This document shows, one piece after another, positions 9,354 to 18,270 of a stretch of 64,000 nucleotides of DNA. The position numbers were made by a program, and so were the translations under genes. The notes beneath the pieces were generated by a model. The model saw only the letters and a program-made list of their open reading frames with translations, did no database searches and had not been told where the DNA came from. Source of the stretch: Sphingobium sp. (GTDB lineage Bacteria > Pseudomonadota > Alphaproteobacteria > Sphingomonadales > Sphingomonadaceae); NCBI GenBank assembly GCA_009360885.1, contig SPEL01000001.1, positions 248,001 through 312,000 of the forward strand. Direction: 5' to 3'. How positions within the stretch are numbered: position 1 is the stretch's first letter; each line of letters opens with the position of its first letter.

Positions 9354-10304
9354 ATGGGAAATGGCGGCATGACTCAGCGCCTTTCTCCCCCGCTTTCCGC
9401 CCGCACCCCCCATATGGCCAGCCTGGCTACCCCGTCGATTGATAGATGGGATCAGGCACGGACGGACCCGGATGCCCTTAACGCAGCCTTTGCGGATAGC
9501 CGCGCAAAAAGGCTGGTGCTGAGCGGGCTGGACCCGATTGTCGATGATGGACGCTTGCGGCGGGAGGCAATCCCGGCGGGTGCCGCCCTTGGTGACCATC
9601 TGCTGATGGGGCGGGAGGAGGATGGCGCACCGCTTTTTGTCGAGCTACACCGTGATGTCCCCCATGCGGGCGCACGCTCCCCCGCCGTGTGGGATGCCGC
9701 GACGCTGCTGGAGGCGTCTGAACTCAGCCTTTATGGAGGGGCGCGCAGCCTGATTGACTGGCATGCCCGACATGGTTTTTGCTCCTCTTGCGGCGGGATG
9801 ACCAGCGCGGCGAAAGGCGGCTGGTCCCGTCATTGCGATGGTTGCGGCGCGGACCATTTCTCCCGCGTTGATCCGGTTGTTATTATGCTGGCGGAGCATC
9901 ATGGGCCAGACCACCAAAACCGCGTCCTTGTGGCGCGTCAGCCGGGTTTTCCTGAGGGGCGCTATTCGGCGCTTGCGGGTTTTGTCGAACCCGGTGAGGC
10001 GCTGGAAGGGGCCGTCGCCCGTGAACTGTTCGAGGAAGCAGGCATATATGTCCACAGCATTGATTATCTGATGAGCCAGCCATGGCCTTTCCCCTCGTCC
10101 CTGATGATCGCCTGCACCGCGCAGACGGAAGATGACCATCTGACGATCGACACGACCGAGCTGGAGGATGCGTTTTGGGTGGACGCGGATGGGGTTCGGG
10201 CCGCGTTAGATGGCGCAGACAATGCGCCCTTTATAGCGCCCCCGGCTATGGCCGTTGCGCGGAATCTGCTCATCCACTGGCTGAGTAGGCAACCGGGCCA
10301 ATAA
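9354..10304 (+). CDS. nudC: NAD(H) diphosphatase NudC (NUDIX)
   Basis: 316 residues from ATG 9354; an alternative ATG at 9369 gives MTQRLSPP. The middle carries a four-cysteine zinc site (CSSCGG then CDGCG), and the NUDIX box follows as GFVEPGEALEGAVARELFEE with the Gly, two Glu and Arg-Glu spacing intact. Downstream is the SQPWPFPSSLM motif that distinguishes NudC-type NADH pyrophosphatases. The enzyme cleaves NAD(H) to NMN(H) plus AMP and, in bacteria, also removes NAD caps from RNA. It follows mutY by about 50 bases on the same strand, so both may share transcription. Confidence 0.93.
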   Translation: MGNGGMTQRLSPPLSARTPHMASLATPSIDRWDQARTDPDALNAAFADSRAKRLVLSGLDPIVDDGRLRREAIPAGAALGDHLLMGREEDGAPLFVELHRDVPHAGARSPAVWDAATLLEASELSLYGGARSLIDWHARHGFCSSCGGMTSAAKGGWSRHCDGCGADHFSRVDPVVIMLAEHHGPDHQNRVLVARQPGFPEGRYSALAGFVEPGEALEGAVARELFEEAGIYVHSIDYLMSQPWPFPSSLMIACTAQTEDDHLTIDTTELEDAFWVDADGVRAALDGADNAPFIAPPAMAVARNLLIHWLSRQPGQ

Positions 10305-10413
10305 GCGCATTGGGCGTCTGGTTGCGTCGGGCGCGGACCGGGTCTATGGCGGGCGCTTAACGATTTGACAAACAGACTCAGATAGACAAACCCAACCGAG
10401 GACGGTTTTTTAC

Positions 10414-11760
10414 ATGCTTTCATTATCTCAGGCCCAAGATCGCGCAGAGACGCTGGTGGCGCAGGCGCGGCGGGCCGGGGCAGATGCTGCCGATGCACTT
10501 TATGCGTGCAATGCTTCTACTGGCGTTTCGGTGCGATTGGGTGAGATGGAGGATCTGGAGCAATCAGAAGGCGAAGAAATCGGCCTGCGTATCTTTGTGG
10601 GGCAGCGCACGGCCACGGTTTCTGCATCTGACATGGAAAAGGAATCCTTATCCTTGCTGGTTGATCGCTGCCTTGCGATGGCAAAGGAAGCGCCGGAGGA
10701 CCCCTATGCCACCCTAGCGCCAGAGGCGTTGCTGATGCGTGGTAAGCTGCCGATGCTTGATCTGGTCGATGAAGATGGGGTTGACCCGGCGGAACTCAAA
10801 GAACGCGCCCTCATTGTTGAGGATGCGGCCCGTTCTGTCCCCGGTGTTACGAATAGCGAGGGCGGCGGGGCCAGCACCGGGCGCAGCCAGATTGCGCTTG
10901 CCACTAGCCATGGTTTTGCGGGCAGTTACGGGGCCACTATTCACAGCACATGGGCGAGCGTGCTGGCAGGCAAAGAAGGGGCGATGCAGCGCGATTATGC
11001 CAGCCATAGCGTGCGCCATTTGCGTGACCTTGAGGATGCTGAGCATATTGGCAGGCGCGCGGGGCATCGCGCGGTGGCGCGGCTTCACCCGGATAAGGTG
11101 CCGAGCGGCGTTATGCCGATTATCTTTGATCCCCGCGTGGGCGGCAGCCTGATTGGTCATCTCATCGGGGCAATTGCCGGGCCTGCTATTACCCGTCGTT
11201 CCAGCTTTTTGCTGGATGATCTGGGCGCGCAATTATTTGATAGCGGCGTCACTATCATTGATGATCCGCTACGCAAATGCGGGCTGCGCTCCCGCCCATT
11301 TGATGGTGAAGGGCTGCCGACGCGCCAGACGGCGCTCATCGATAAAGGGGTGCTGCCGGGCTGGTTGATGGATGCTGGCTCTGCGCTGCAACTGGGGATG
11401 CAGCCCACTGGCCATGCGAGCCGTGGCACCAGCGGATCGCCGGGTGTTGCCGTTACCAATGTGCATATGGAGCCGGGCAGCGTCTCCTCCGCTGAACTCA
11501 TCAAAGGGATAGAGCGCGGCATCTATGTGACGGAACTGATCGGCATGGGCGTTAACGCCGTAACGGGCGACTACAGCCGGGGCGCATCGGGCTTCCTCAT
11601 CGAAAATGGCGCGGTTTCCCATGCGGTGTCGGAAATCACCATCGCAGGCACTTTGCGGGAAATGTTTGCGGGGATGATCCCAGCCAATGATCTCGCCTTT
11701 CGCTATGCCATCAACGTACCGACGATACGGATAGACGGGATGACGGTGGCGGGTGGCTGA
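10414..11760 (+). CDS. pmbA: TldD/PmbA family metalloprotease, PmbA-like
   Basis: 448 residues spanning the whole PmbA/TldD fold. Seen: an N-terminal ALYACNASTGVSVRLGEMEDLEQSE segment, a central GGGASTGR and PSGVMPIIFDPRVGG region, and the C-terminal GDYSRGASGFLIENG signature. The partner TldD carries the HExxxH zinc motif; PmbA lacks it, as here. The TldD-PmbA complex processes unstructured peptides such as modified-peptide precursors and antitoxins. TldD is not in the window. The 3' end overlaps the next gene by 8 bases, implying translational coupling. An intergenic stretch of about 110 bases upstream probably holds the promoter. Confidence 0.92.
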   Translation: MLSLSQAQDRAETLVAQARRAGADAADALYACNASTGVSVRLGEMEDLEQSEGEEIGLRIFVGQRTATVSASDMEKESLSLLVDRCLAMAKEAPEDPYATLAPEALLMRGKLPMLDLVDEDGVDPAELKERALIVEDAARSVPGVTNSEGGGASTGRSQIALATSHGFAGSYGATIHSTWASVLAGKEGAMQRDYASHSVRHLRDLEDAEHIGRRAGHRAVARLHPDKVPSGVMPIIFDPRVGGSLIGHLIGAIAGPAITRRSSFLLDDLGAQLFDSGVTIIDDPLRKCGLRSRPFDGEGLPTRQTALIDKGVLPGWLMDAGSALQLGMQPTGHASRGTSGSPGVAVTNVHMEPGSVSSAELIKGIERGIYVTELIGMGVNAVTGDYSRGASGFLIENGAVSHAVSEITIAGTLREMFAGMIPANDLAFRYAINVPTIRIDGMTVAGG

Positions 11761-12568
11761 ACCGGAAACCGATATTCGCGGGCTTGTTGAAATTGTTACC
11801 CGTGCGGCGGACCATGCGCTGACCTTATGGGGCGGTGGTTCTCCTAAACTCCGCCAATGGGAGAAAGAACCCGGCCAGCCCGTATGTGAGGCGGATATTG
11901 CCGTTGATACTATGCTGCAGCGGGATTTGATGGCGCTCGCGCCGGACGCGGGCTGGTTATCCGAAGAAACCGCCGATGACGGCAAAAGGCTGGAGGCGCA
12001 GCGCCTCTGGGTGGTAGACCCGATTGACGGGACGAAGGATTATATTGCGGGTAAGCCCGGCTGGGCAGTGTCTGTCGCGCTGGTTGAACAGGGTAAGGTG
12101 GTCGCGGGGATATTGGCGGCCCCCGCGCGTAACGAGCTATGGATTGCGCAGGCAGGGCGCGGGGCGCAGCGTAACGGGCAGCCCTTGCGCACCGGAGCGC
12201 GGCAAACCCTCGCCGGAGCGCGGGTGCCAACGGAAAAGCTGCCGCGTGAGGATGCTGATATGGTGATGGTCCCCCGGCCCAACAGCATTGCACTGCGCAT
12301 GGCGCTGGTCGCTGCCGATGAGGCGGATATCGTTGCCACGGCCCGATGGGGGAATGAATGGGATATTGCCGCCGCAGCCCTGATTGCGCGGGAATCTGGG
12401 GCTTGCGTCACGGATGCTCTGGGCAAAGCTTTGCTGTTCAATCAGCCGCAGGCATCGGCCTTTGGCATATTATGCTGCGCGCCTGGCATTTTTGACGAGG
12501 CCCTGAACCGTCTTTCTACGCGTACCAAGCGGATATTGGCGCGGTCTCCTTCCCCAAAAGGGGTATGA
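11753..12568 (+). CDS. Inositol monophosphatase family protein, CysQ-like
   Basis: 271 residues from a GTG start at 11753 inside the end of pmbA. The metal-binding signature is WVVDPIDGTKDYIAG near residue 86, and the second metal site is NEWDIAAAALIARESGA near residue 201. A SEETADD glutamate comes before the first motif. These define the Li-sensitive, Mg-dependent phosphatase superfamily. The IDGTKDYIAG variant and the gene's length fit either 3'(2'),5'-bisphosphate nucleotidase (CysQ) or a histidinol/inositol phosphatase, and the sequence does not decide between them. The overlap with pmbA indicates an operon. Confidence 0.87.
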   Translation: MAEPETDIRGLVEIVTRAADHALTLWGGGSPKLRQWEKEPGQPVCEADIAVDTMLQRDLMALAPDAGWLSEETADDGKRLEAQRLWVVDPIDGTKDYIAGKPGWAVSVALVEQGKVVAGILAAPARNELWIAQAGRGAQRNGQPLRTGARQTLAGARVPTEKLPREDADMVMVPRPNSIALRMALVAADEADIVATARWGNEWDIAAAALIARESGACVTDALGKALLFNQPQASAFGILCCAPGIFDEALNRLSTRTKRILARSPSPKGV

Positions 12569-12672
12569 GAGCAAAGCAAAACAGCCCAGCCCACAGGGGG
12601 GGGCGTTTGCAGGTGAACAGGAGAGGGCGGTATAGCGTGTCAGCGCGCTTATGCGTCTGAGCCTGCGCTGGT

Positions 12673-13395
12673 TCAGGCCGCGCGACGTATCTGATTTCGT
12701 CCGCCATGTTTTGCGCTGTAGAGGGCTTTGTCGGCTATATAGAGGCTGTCCGTAATGGCCTCATTCCGCTGGGCCTTACTGATGCCGATACTGATGGTCA
12801 TGTGAATAGAGACGTCATCTGTAACCGGAACCGGGGTGACCTCAACCTGATGGCGCAGGCGCTCGGCAATGAGCATGGCCTTTGCTTCGTCCACCTCAGG
12901 CAGGTAAACACCAAATTCTTCCCCGCCAATCCGGCCTATATAATCATGCGGCCGGACGGTCATTTTCATGATAGCGGCAATGGATTGGAGGGCCTTGTCA
13001 CCAGCTCTGTGGCCAAAACGGTCATTAATCGATTTGAAGCGGTCCACGTCAATGATGAGGAGCCAGCCTGATGTCCCCAAGGGAAGCGCTTCTATGTGGC
13101 GGAAAAATCCACCCCGATTCAATAATGTCGTCAGGCTATCGGAATCGGCAACCACTTTTAGAAGGTCGTGGGATCGCATCAGTTCCTGATTGAGTTCGCA
13201 CAGCTCTTCACTTTGTTTCGCGAGTTTCCATGAAACTAGCGAAGACAGGATGATTGGAAAAACTACGCTCACGCCCCAATAAAATGGAGGAATTTTTAGT
13301 CCGGGGAAGGATGAGAGAAATAATAGAGTCACGACAGTCGTCACTGTGCAAAAAGTGACAGATAATAATATTCTTTTGCCGACAAAGGGTGACAT
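12673..13395 (-). CDS. Membrane-bound GGDEF diguanylate cyclase
   Basis: 240 residues. Two hydrophobic helices (about residues 8-28 and 37-57) are followed by a short coiled linker and one GGDEF domain. The active-site loop is GGEEF (IGRIGGEEFGV), which is catalytically competent. An RxxD inhibitory site (RPHD) sits exactly five residues before it, so product feedback by c-di-GMP is expected. The domain starts with DSLTTLLNRGGFF and has VDRFKSINDRFGHRAGD for substrate binding. No extracellular sensor domain is present. It would make c-di-GMP, which in sphingomonads often controls adhesion and polysaccharide output. The gene is convergent with the CysQ-like gene. Confidence 0.94.
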   Translation of the reverse strand: MSPFVGKRILLSVTFCTVTTVVTLLFLSSFPGLKIPPFYWGVSVVFPIILSSLVSWKLAKQSEELCELNQELMRSHDLLKVVADSDSLTTLLNRGGFFRHIEALPLGTSGWLLIIDVDRFKSINDRFGHRAGDKALQSIAAIMKMTVRPHDYIGRIGGEEFGVYLPEVDEAKAMLIAERLRHQVEVTPVPVTDDVSIHMTISIGISKAQRNEAITDSLYIADKALYSAKHGGRNQIRRAA

Positions 13396-13464
13396 ATCGG
13401 AGAACGTAAACGGATTGCGTTTACAGTTCGTAAATCGTGACGAGAATGAAAGGCATCTGTAATA

Positions 13465-13569
13465 TAGCGCAGTTTCCGATCAATCTGGATCGGGAAAACT
13501 GCTCTCAGTTTTGGTTTACCGCGTTTTCCGAGCCATCAGGTGATGTCACCTGATTAGAAAACGCTCTAA
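13465..13569 (+). repeat. Dispersed double-hairpin repeat, copy A
   Basis: 105 bases between the GGDEF gene start and the dnaN terminator. The element starts TAGCGCAGTTTCCGATC and ends AACGCTCTAA. First hairpin: GCAGTTT pairs with AAACTGC and CCGATC with GATCGG. Second hairpin: GCGTTTT pairs with AAAACGC and ATCAGGTGA with TCACCTGAT. Reverse-complemented, it matches copy C (58380-58484) at 93 of 105 positions by hand alignment. It aligns along its whole length with copy B (42834-42940). Confidence 0.85.
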
Positions 13570-13626
13570 TAACGCTTTTTCCCGATAATGCCGATAGATC
13601 AATCCTATGGCCTACCGATAAAGCGC

Positions 13627-13665
13627 AAAAAAAGGCGTCCTTTCATTAGAAGAACGCCCTTTTTT
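13627..13665 (-). terminator. Terminator downstream of dnaN
   Basis: Complementary GGCGT and ACGCC arms are flanked by a run of seven A on one side and six T on the other. Read on the minus strand, it ends in a T run just after the dnaN stop; read on plus it also looks functional. Confidence 0.7.
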
Positions 13666-13689
13666 CAATAAGATAAAATAGTATCCGGC

Positions 13690-14802
13690 CTATACGCGCA
13701 TCGGCATGAGGACATAGAGCGCAGAAGACGCATCATTTTCACGGATCAACGTTGGCGCGGCCTGATCGGCGAGGTGCAGATCAACCGTATCCCCTTCAAC
13801 CTGTGCCAATATATCGAGCAGATAGCGGGCGTTGAAGCCAATTTCAAAGCCGTCACCATCATAATTGCCCGGCACTTCTTCGGCCGCTGTACCATTTTCG
13901 GGGCTGGTGACGGAAAGGGTGATCTTATCCTTATCCAGCGCCATTTTGACCGCGCGGGTCTTTTCCGTGGCGATAGTGGCAACGCGGTCCACGCCCTCTT
14001 CAAAGCTACGTGGGTCGATTTTCAGCAGCTTGTCATTTCCGGTCGGAATGACCCGGCTGTAATCTGGGAAAGTGCCGTCAATCAGCTTGCTGGTGAGGAT
14101 AGCATTGCCAATGCTGAAACGGATTTTGCTGGCAGAGAGGGAAATATCCACGCTGCCTTCAACTTCATCCAGTAACTTACGCAGCTCACCAATGCATTTG
14201 CGCGGAATGATGATGTCCGGCATGCCTTCTGCGCCATCGGGGCGGGCCACGGTTACGCGGGCGAGGCGATGGCCATCGGTCGCGGCGGCTTTCAGAACGG
14301 GCTGCGGGTCATCCGACACATGGAAGAAAATGCCGTTCAGATAATAGCGCGTTTCCTCGGTCGAAATCGCAAAACGGGTCTTATCGATTATCTGCTTCAG
14401 CGTTTCGGCAGGCAGCTCGAAATGGGTGGGCAGTTCCCCTTCGGCGATGATGGGGAAATCATCGCGCGGCAGGGTGGAGAGGTTAAACCGTGCCCGGCCA
14501 GCATTAATCAGCATTTTGCCGTCGGCCACGGTCAGTGAAACCTGACTACCTTCGGGCAGTTTGCGTGCAATATCAAATAATGTGTGCGCGGAAATGGTGG
14601 TCGAGCCGGGGGTGTCCACATGCGCCTGCACTTGTTCAACCACCTGAAGGTCAAGGTCCGTCGCCATCAGGCGGATGGAACCTTCAGCGGATGCCTCAAT
14701 CAGCACATTGGACAATATGGGGATAGTATTGCGCCGCTCCACCACCGACTGGACATGGCCCAGACTCTTGAGCAATGTTGCGCGTTCGATGGTTGCTTTC
14801 AT
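13690..14802 (-). CDS. dnaN: DNA polymerase III beta sliding clamp
   Basis: 370 residues starting MKATIERATLLKSLGHVQSV. The frame stays open to 14937 but the upstream residues are not beta-clamp-like, so ATG 14802 is taken. The clamp forms a ring dimer that tethers Pol III to DNA. Typical landmarks: ERRNTIPILSNVLIEA near residue 22, the central KQIIDKTRFAIS and ETRYYLNGIFFH segment, and the C-terminal ASSALYVLMPMRV, whose last residues build the hydrophobic partner-binding pocket. Length is standard. It is not beside dnaA or recF here, which is common in alphaproteobacteria. A terminator lies directly downstream. Confidence 0.97.
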   Translation of the reverse strand: MKATIERATLLKSLGHVQSVVERRNTIPILSNVLIEASAEGSIRLMATDLDLQVVEQVQAHVDTPGSTTISAHTLFDIARKLPEGSQVSLTVADGKMLINAGRARFNLSTLPRDDFPIIAEGELPTHFELPAETLKQIIDKTRFAISTEETRYYLNGIFFHVSDDPQPVLKAAATDGHRLARVTVARPDGAEGMPDIIIPRKCIGELRKLLDEVEGSVDISLSASKIRFSIGNAILTSKLIDGTFPDYSRVIPTGNDKLLKIDPRSFEEGVDRVATIATEKTRAVKMALDKDKITLSVTSPENGTAAEEVPGNYDGDGFEIGFNARYLLDILAQVEGDTVDLHLADQAAPTLIRENDASSALYVLMPMRV

Positions 14803-15030
14803 TCCCTGTTCCGTTTCCACATAGTGTCCACTGAATATTACGCCAGAAGCCCTGAGGCTAGAAAACTCTGAAAACAGAATCCCCCAAGGGGCGCAATGCT
14901 TTTTTGGATCACCTTCATTACCGACAAACTGTTGCACCGCAAGGGCGGTCGGCTCTTAAAGCTGAACTTAGTTAATTTTATCTTCCTCTCCGCTTGCAAA
15001 ACAGCCGAGAGTGGGCTTTGCAAGGGGCCG

Positions 15031-15534
15031 ATGAAATGGATATTCGCCCCTATTGGCCTGATATTATCGCTCAGCCTCCCGGTGTCAGCCTTTGCGGCGT
15101 CGGGCGATTCGCTGGGTATTTTTGATGGATGGGGTGCGTTTCGCGCTGAAGCAGGCGGGCGCTGCACTGCGATGGCGCAACCGGGGCGCAGCAGCGCTGG
15201 CGGCGAAAAGGGCCGCGCTTATGCCGCCATCAGCAGTTGGCCTGCCCATCGCGTCGGCGCGCAATTTTATGTGCGCCTCAGCCGCGCTCAGGCTGAAAAC
15301 AGCCGGATATGGCTGAGTATTGGGGAGCGCCGCTTTGCCCTGACCGCTGGCAAAGGAGAGGCGTGGGCGCAGGATAGCACAATGGACAGCGCTATTATTG
15401 CTGCGATGCGCATGACCACGACTATGAGCATAGAGGCGAAAGGGCGCGATGGCCGTGCCTTTTACGATCTTTATGTGCTGAAAGGGGCCGCGACGGCGAT
15501 GGATGCCGCCCGGCTGGCCTGTCTGGGTAAATAG
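15031..15534 (+). CDS. Secreted protein, resembles invasion-associated locus B family
   Basis: 167 residues from ATG 15031 (MKWIFAPIGLIL). A clear Sec signal peptide ends near VSAFAA. The mature part has GIFDGWGAFRAEAGGRCTAM, WPAHRVGAQFYVRLSR and IGERRFAL, a pattern seen in small periplasmic IalB-like proteins of sphingomonads; the assignment is by resemblance only. The longer open frame from 14896 is rejected because the extra residues disrupt the signal peptide. It is divergent from dnaN and convergent with the following small membrane gene (6 bases between stops). Function is unknown. Confidence 0.6.
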   Translation: MKWIFAPIGLILSLSLPVSAFAASGDSLGIFDGWGAFRAEAGGRCTAMAQPGRSSAGGEKGRAYAAISSWPAHRVGAQFYVRLSRAQAENSRIWLSIGERRFALTAGKGEAWAQDSTMDSAIIAAMRMTTTMSIEAKGRDGRAFYDLYVLKGAATAMDAARLACLGK

Positions 15535-15540
15535 GGCCAA

Positions 15541-15954
15541 TCAGAAGCGCTTAATCAGCCGCCGGACGGAACCGGGGCCGGAGCGATGGTCCTTCATTTT
15601 TTCCTGCCCCACTTCTTTTTCCAGAGTTGCGCGGATTTCTTCCAGTTCTTGCTCGGTCATATGTTCAATGCCGATGAACTGATTGCGCGCTGCATCAATG
15701 GCTCGGATTAACTCATCCAGCTTGGCCTGCATGGCGGCGGCATCCCTGTTCTGGCTGTTCTGGATAATGAAAACCATCAGAAAGGTGATGATGGTGGTCG
15801 ATGTATTGACGACCAGTTGCCATGTGTCGGAAAAACCGAAAAGCGGCCCGGAAACCGCCCAGAACAATATGCTGATGAGGGCCAGAACAAAGGCCCATGG
15901 CTGGCCCACGGCAGAGGCGACGCCGGTTGAAATGCGGGTGAAGAAACGGTCCAT
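15541..15954 (-). CDS. Low-affinity iron permease (Fet4-like) family membrane protein
   Basis: 137 residues. Two transmembrane helices (about 17-37 and 45-65) carry the family's diagnostic FSDTWQLVVNTSTTIITFLM and IQNSQNRDAAAMQAKLDEL segments, then a charged C-terminal helix. This is the short bacterial form of the low-affinity iron permease family. Bacterial members are abundant but iron transport is not established for them, so the transport role is by family name only. Convergent with the IalB-like gene and divergent from rlmN. Confidence 0.8.
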   Translation of the reverse strand: MDRFFTRISTGVASAVGQPWAFVLALISILFWAVSGPLFGFSDTWQLVVNTSTTIITFLMVFIIQNSQNRDAAAMQAKLDELIRAIDAARNQFIGIEHMTEQELEEIRATLEKEVGQEKMKDHRSGPGSVRRLIKRF

Positions 15955-16034
15955 GGCACTATGCCTCCGGCTGTCAAAAGAGTGTCATCAAAAAGGCTGG
16001 TGATTCGCGCTGTTTGACGGTATAGGCGGCGGTT

Positions 16035-17288
16035 ATGCAACATTCTGCGCCTATGCCAATCCCCGGTCATATTGATCCGGTGCCTGTTCCGCGTGCCATT
16101 ACCCCACGAGAGGATGGCCGTGTTGATCTTATGGGCCTGATGCGGGAGCAAATTCGCGCTGAACTGGCCGAAAAAGGGCTGGATGCGAGGCAGGCCAAGC
16201 TGCGGTCAAAGCAGATTTTCCACTGGCTCTATCATCGCGGCGAAACTGATTTTGAGAAGATGAGCGACCTTGCCAAGCCCATGCGCGGCTGGATGGCGGA
16301 GCGTTTCATTGTGGGCCGCCCTGATGTGGTGGAGGCGCAGGTCAGCAGTGACGGCACGCGCAAATGGTTGCTCCGTTCCGATGACGGGCAGGATTATGAA
16401 ATGGTGTTCATCCCCGATGCGGACCGCGGGACCCTCTGTGTTTCGTCGCAGGTCGGTTGCACGCTGAACTGCCGTTTCTGCCATACTGGCACGATGCGTC
16501 TGGTGCGTAACCTGACACCGGGAGAAATCGTCGGACAGGTGATGCTGGCGCGTGATGCTCTGGGGGAATGGCCCAAGGGCAGCATGGCGGGTGGCGGCGA
16601 AGACGAAGCCGACGATGATGCGCAATATAGCCCCGATGGTCGGATGCTGACCAACATCGTGATGATGGGCATGGGCGAGCCGCTCTATAATTTCGATAAT
16701 GTGCGGGACGCGCTGAAGGTTGTGATGGATGGGGATGGTCTGTCGCTGTCCAAGCGCCGCATCACCTTGTCCACCAGCGGCGTAGTGCCGATGATGGCGC
16801 GTGCGGGCGAGGAAATTGGCGTGAATCTTGCGGTGTCGCTCCATGCCGTCACCAAGGATGTGCGGGATGAGATTGTCCCCATTAACAAGAAATATGGCAT
16901 AGAGGATTTGCTGGCGGCCTGTGCTTCTTATCCCGGCGCGAATAATGCGCGTCGTATCACCTTTGAATATGTGATGCTGAAGGATAAGAATGACAGCGAT
17001 GAGGATGCGCGTGAACTGGTGCGCCTCATCCGCAAATATCAGTTGCCAGCGAAGGTGAACCTCATCCCGTTCAATCCATGGCCGGGCGCGGAATATGAAT
17101 GCTCAACGCCGGAACGTATCAAGCGCTTTTCCAATATAGTGTTTGAAGGCGGTATTTCTGCGCCAGTGCGCACCCCGCGCGGGCGGGACATCGCGGCGGC
17201 TTGCGGTCAGCTAAAAACCGCGAGCGAGAAGAAAAGCAGGGCGGAACTCAACCGGCTGGCGGCAGAGAAAGAAGCTGCGCTGGGGTGA
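16035..17288 (+). CDS. rlmN: 23S rRNA (A2503-C2)/tRNA methyltransferase RlmN
   Basis: 417 residues. This radical-SAM enzyme methylates C2 of A2503 in 23S rRNA and A37 in some tRNAs. The 4Fe-4S ligands are in [11 protein letters not shown] near residue 147. The motif [13 protein letters not shown] follows, then STSGVVPMM and the C-terminal catalytic Cys region [12 protein letters not shown]. An insert rich in Gly, Asp and Glu ([12 protein letters not shown]) sits between the cluster and MGMGEP. The N-terminal accessory domain includes [15 protein letters not shown], typical of RlmN. The ATG at 16035 gives a normal length. Confidence 0.96.
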   Translation: MQHSAPMPIPGHIDPVPVPRAITPREDGRVDLMGLMREQIRAELAEKGLDARQAKLRSKQIFHWLYHRGETDFEKMSDLAKPMRGWMAERFIVGRPDVVEAQVSSDGTRKWLLRSDDGQDYEMVFIPDADRGTLCVSSQVGCTLNCRFCHTGTMRLVRNLTPGEIVGQVMLARDALGEWPKGSMAGGGEDEADDDAQYSPDGRMLTNIVMMGMGEPLYNFDNVRDALKVVMDGDGLSLSKRRITLSTSGVVPMMARAGEEIGVNLAVSLHAVTKDVRDEIVPINKKYGIEDLLAACASYPGANNARRITFEYVMLKDKNDSDEDARELVRLIRKYQLPAKVNLIPFNPWPGAEYECSTPERIKRFSNIVFEGGISAPVRTPRGRDIAAACGQLKTASEKKSRAELNRLAAEKEAALG

Positions 17289-17597
17289 TGTGCTGCTGGC
17301 GGTTGGTTAGCATGTAAGCGGCTTGATTTTGTTAGGTTGAAAAGCTGCTTGGCGCGCTATCATGGGGCATAGCCATCCACTACGACAGGGCATTTCCAAA
17401 TCAATTTATGGCGACGGACTCGGTGATCGATTCGGGATTTCCTTGATAGCTGTAATATCGTTTTTTATGGGGGAATAATCATTCTGACTTCACCAAAGGA
17501 AGTGTCTGGATTGGTTGCTGCCTTAAAGTGATTTTCAGGTAGTTCTGATTTACAATTATTGCAGGGTGGCTGAAGGCGAGCTGGCAATATATCTTCG
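17289..17597. other. Gene-free stretch between rlmN and the DJ-1-like gene
   Basis: About 310 bases, visibly more AT-rich than the flanks. I see no tRNA, no strong hairpin with a T run and no convincing short gene. A minus-strand 61-codon frame at 17465-17650 overlaps the next gene and is not credible. Confidence 0.5.
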
Positions 17598-18242
17598 TTA
17601 CTGTTCTGGGTTCCAATGATATTGCATTTGATGGGCTGTTTTACTGGCAATTTCAGGGCCGATTATTCGCCGAACGAGGTGCAGGCTCATGTCGATTCCT
17701 GCCGAAATACCTGCGGAAGTGATGATAGCGCCCTCATCCACATAAGGAACGCCTTCGATCACCTCTGTATCAGGGAACATACGGCGTAGTTCGGGAATGT
17801 CTTCCCAATGTGTTGTGGCCGTCCTTCCTTTCAGCAGTCCGATTTGCGCCAAAAGAAAAGCACCTGTGCAGACTGAGGCTGTCATTGTTGATTGCCGGGT
17901 CTGTCGACGAAGCCAGTCCAGCGTTGCGGGATTACGCATCGGTTCATCGACTATTCCGCCGGGGACTATTAAAATGTCCAGTGCCGGACAGTCGCTGTAA
18001 TCATGGTCAGGGGTAACGCGCAATCCGTGTCTGGCGACAGTGCTATTACGAGTTGCCGCGACTGTGATGACCGAGAAGGGAGGCTGTTCGAACTTGCCGT
18101 AGTGAGGGGCAATACGGGATGCTACTGAAAACACCTCAAATGGCCCTGCAAAATCCAGCACTTCTACGCCAGAGAATAACAATATCCCTACCGTAGCGGG
18201 CTGATTGCGCAGCGTGGTTGTTATGTGATCGCTTGCTATCAT
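17598..18242 (-). CDS. DJ-1/PfpI family protein (isonitrile-hydratase-like)
   Basis: 214 residues forming one class-I glutamine-amidotransferase-like domain. Seen: VGILLFSGVEVLDFAGPFEV at residues 18-37, ILIVPGG near residue 90, and the nucleophile elbow SVCTGAFLLAQIGLLKGR with its conserved Cys near residue 122, followed by TTHWEDIPELRRMFP. Such proteins include isonitrile hydratase and the N-terminal domains of GATase-like AraC regulators. No AraC helix-turn-helix follows, so this is the stand-alone form. The substrate is unknown. The gene and its upstream gap look less GC-rich than hemA next door, which may mean later acquisition. Confidence 0.85.
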   Translation of the reverse strand: MIASDHITTTLRNQPATVGILLFSGVEVLDFAGPFEVFSVASRIAPHYGKFEQPPFSVITVAATRNSTVARHGLRVTPDHDYSDCPALDILIVPGGIVDEPMRNPATLDWLRRQTRQSTMTASVCTGAFLLAQIGLLKGRTATTHWEDIPELRRMFPDTEVIEGVPYVDEGAIITSAGISAGIDMSLHLVRRIIGPEIASKTAHQMQYHWNPEQ

Positions 18243-18270
18243 CGCATAATGCTATAATCGCCTGCCATCA

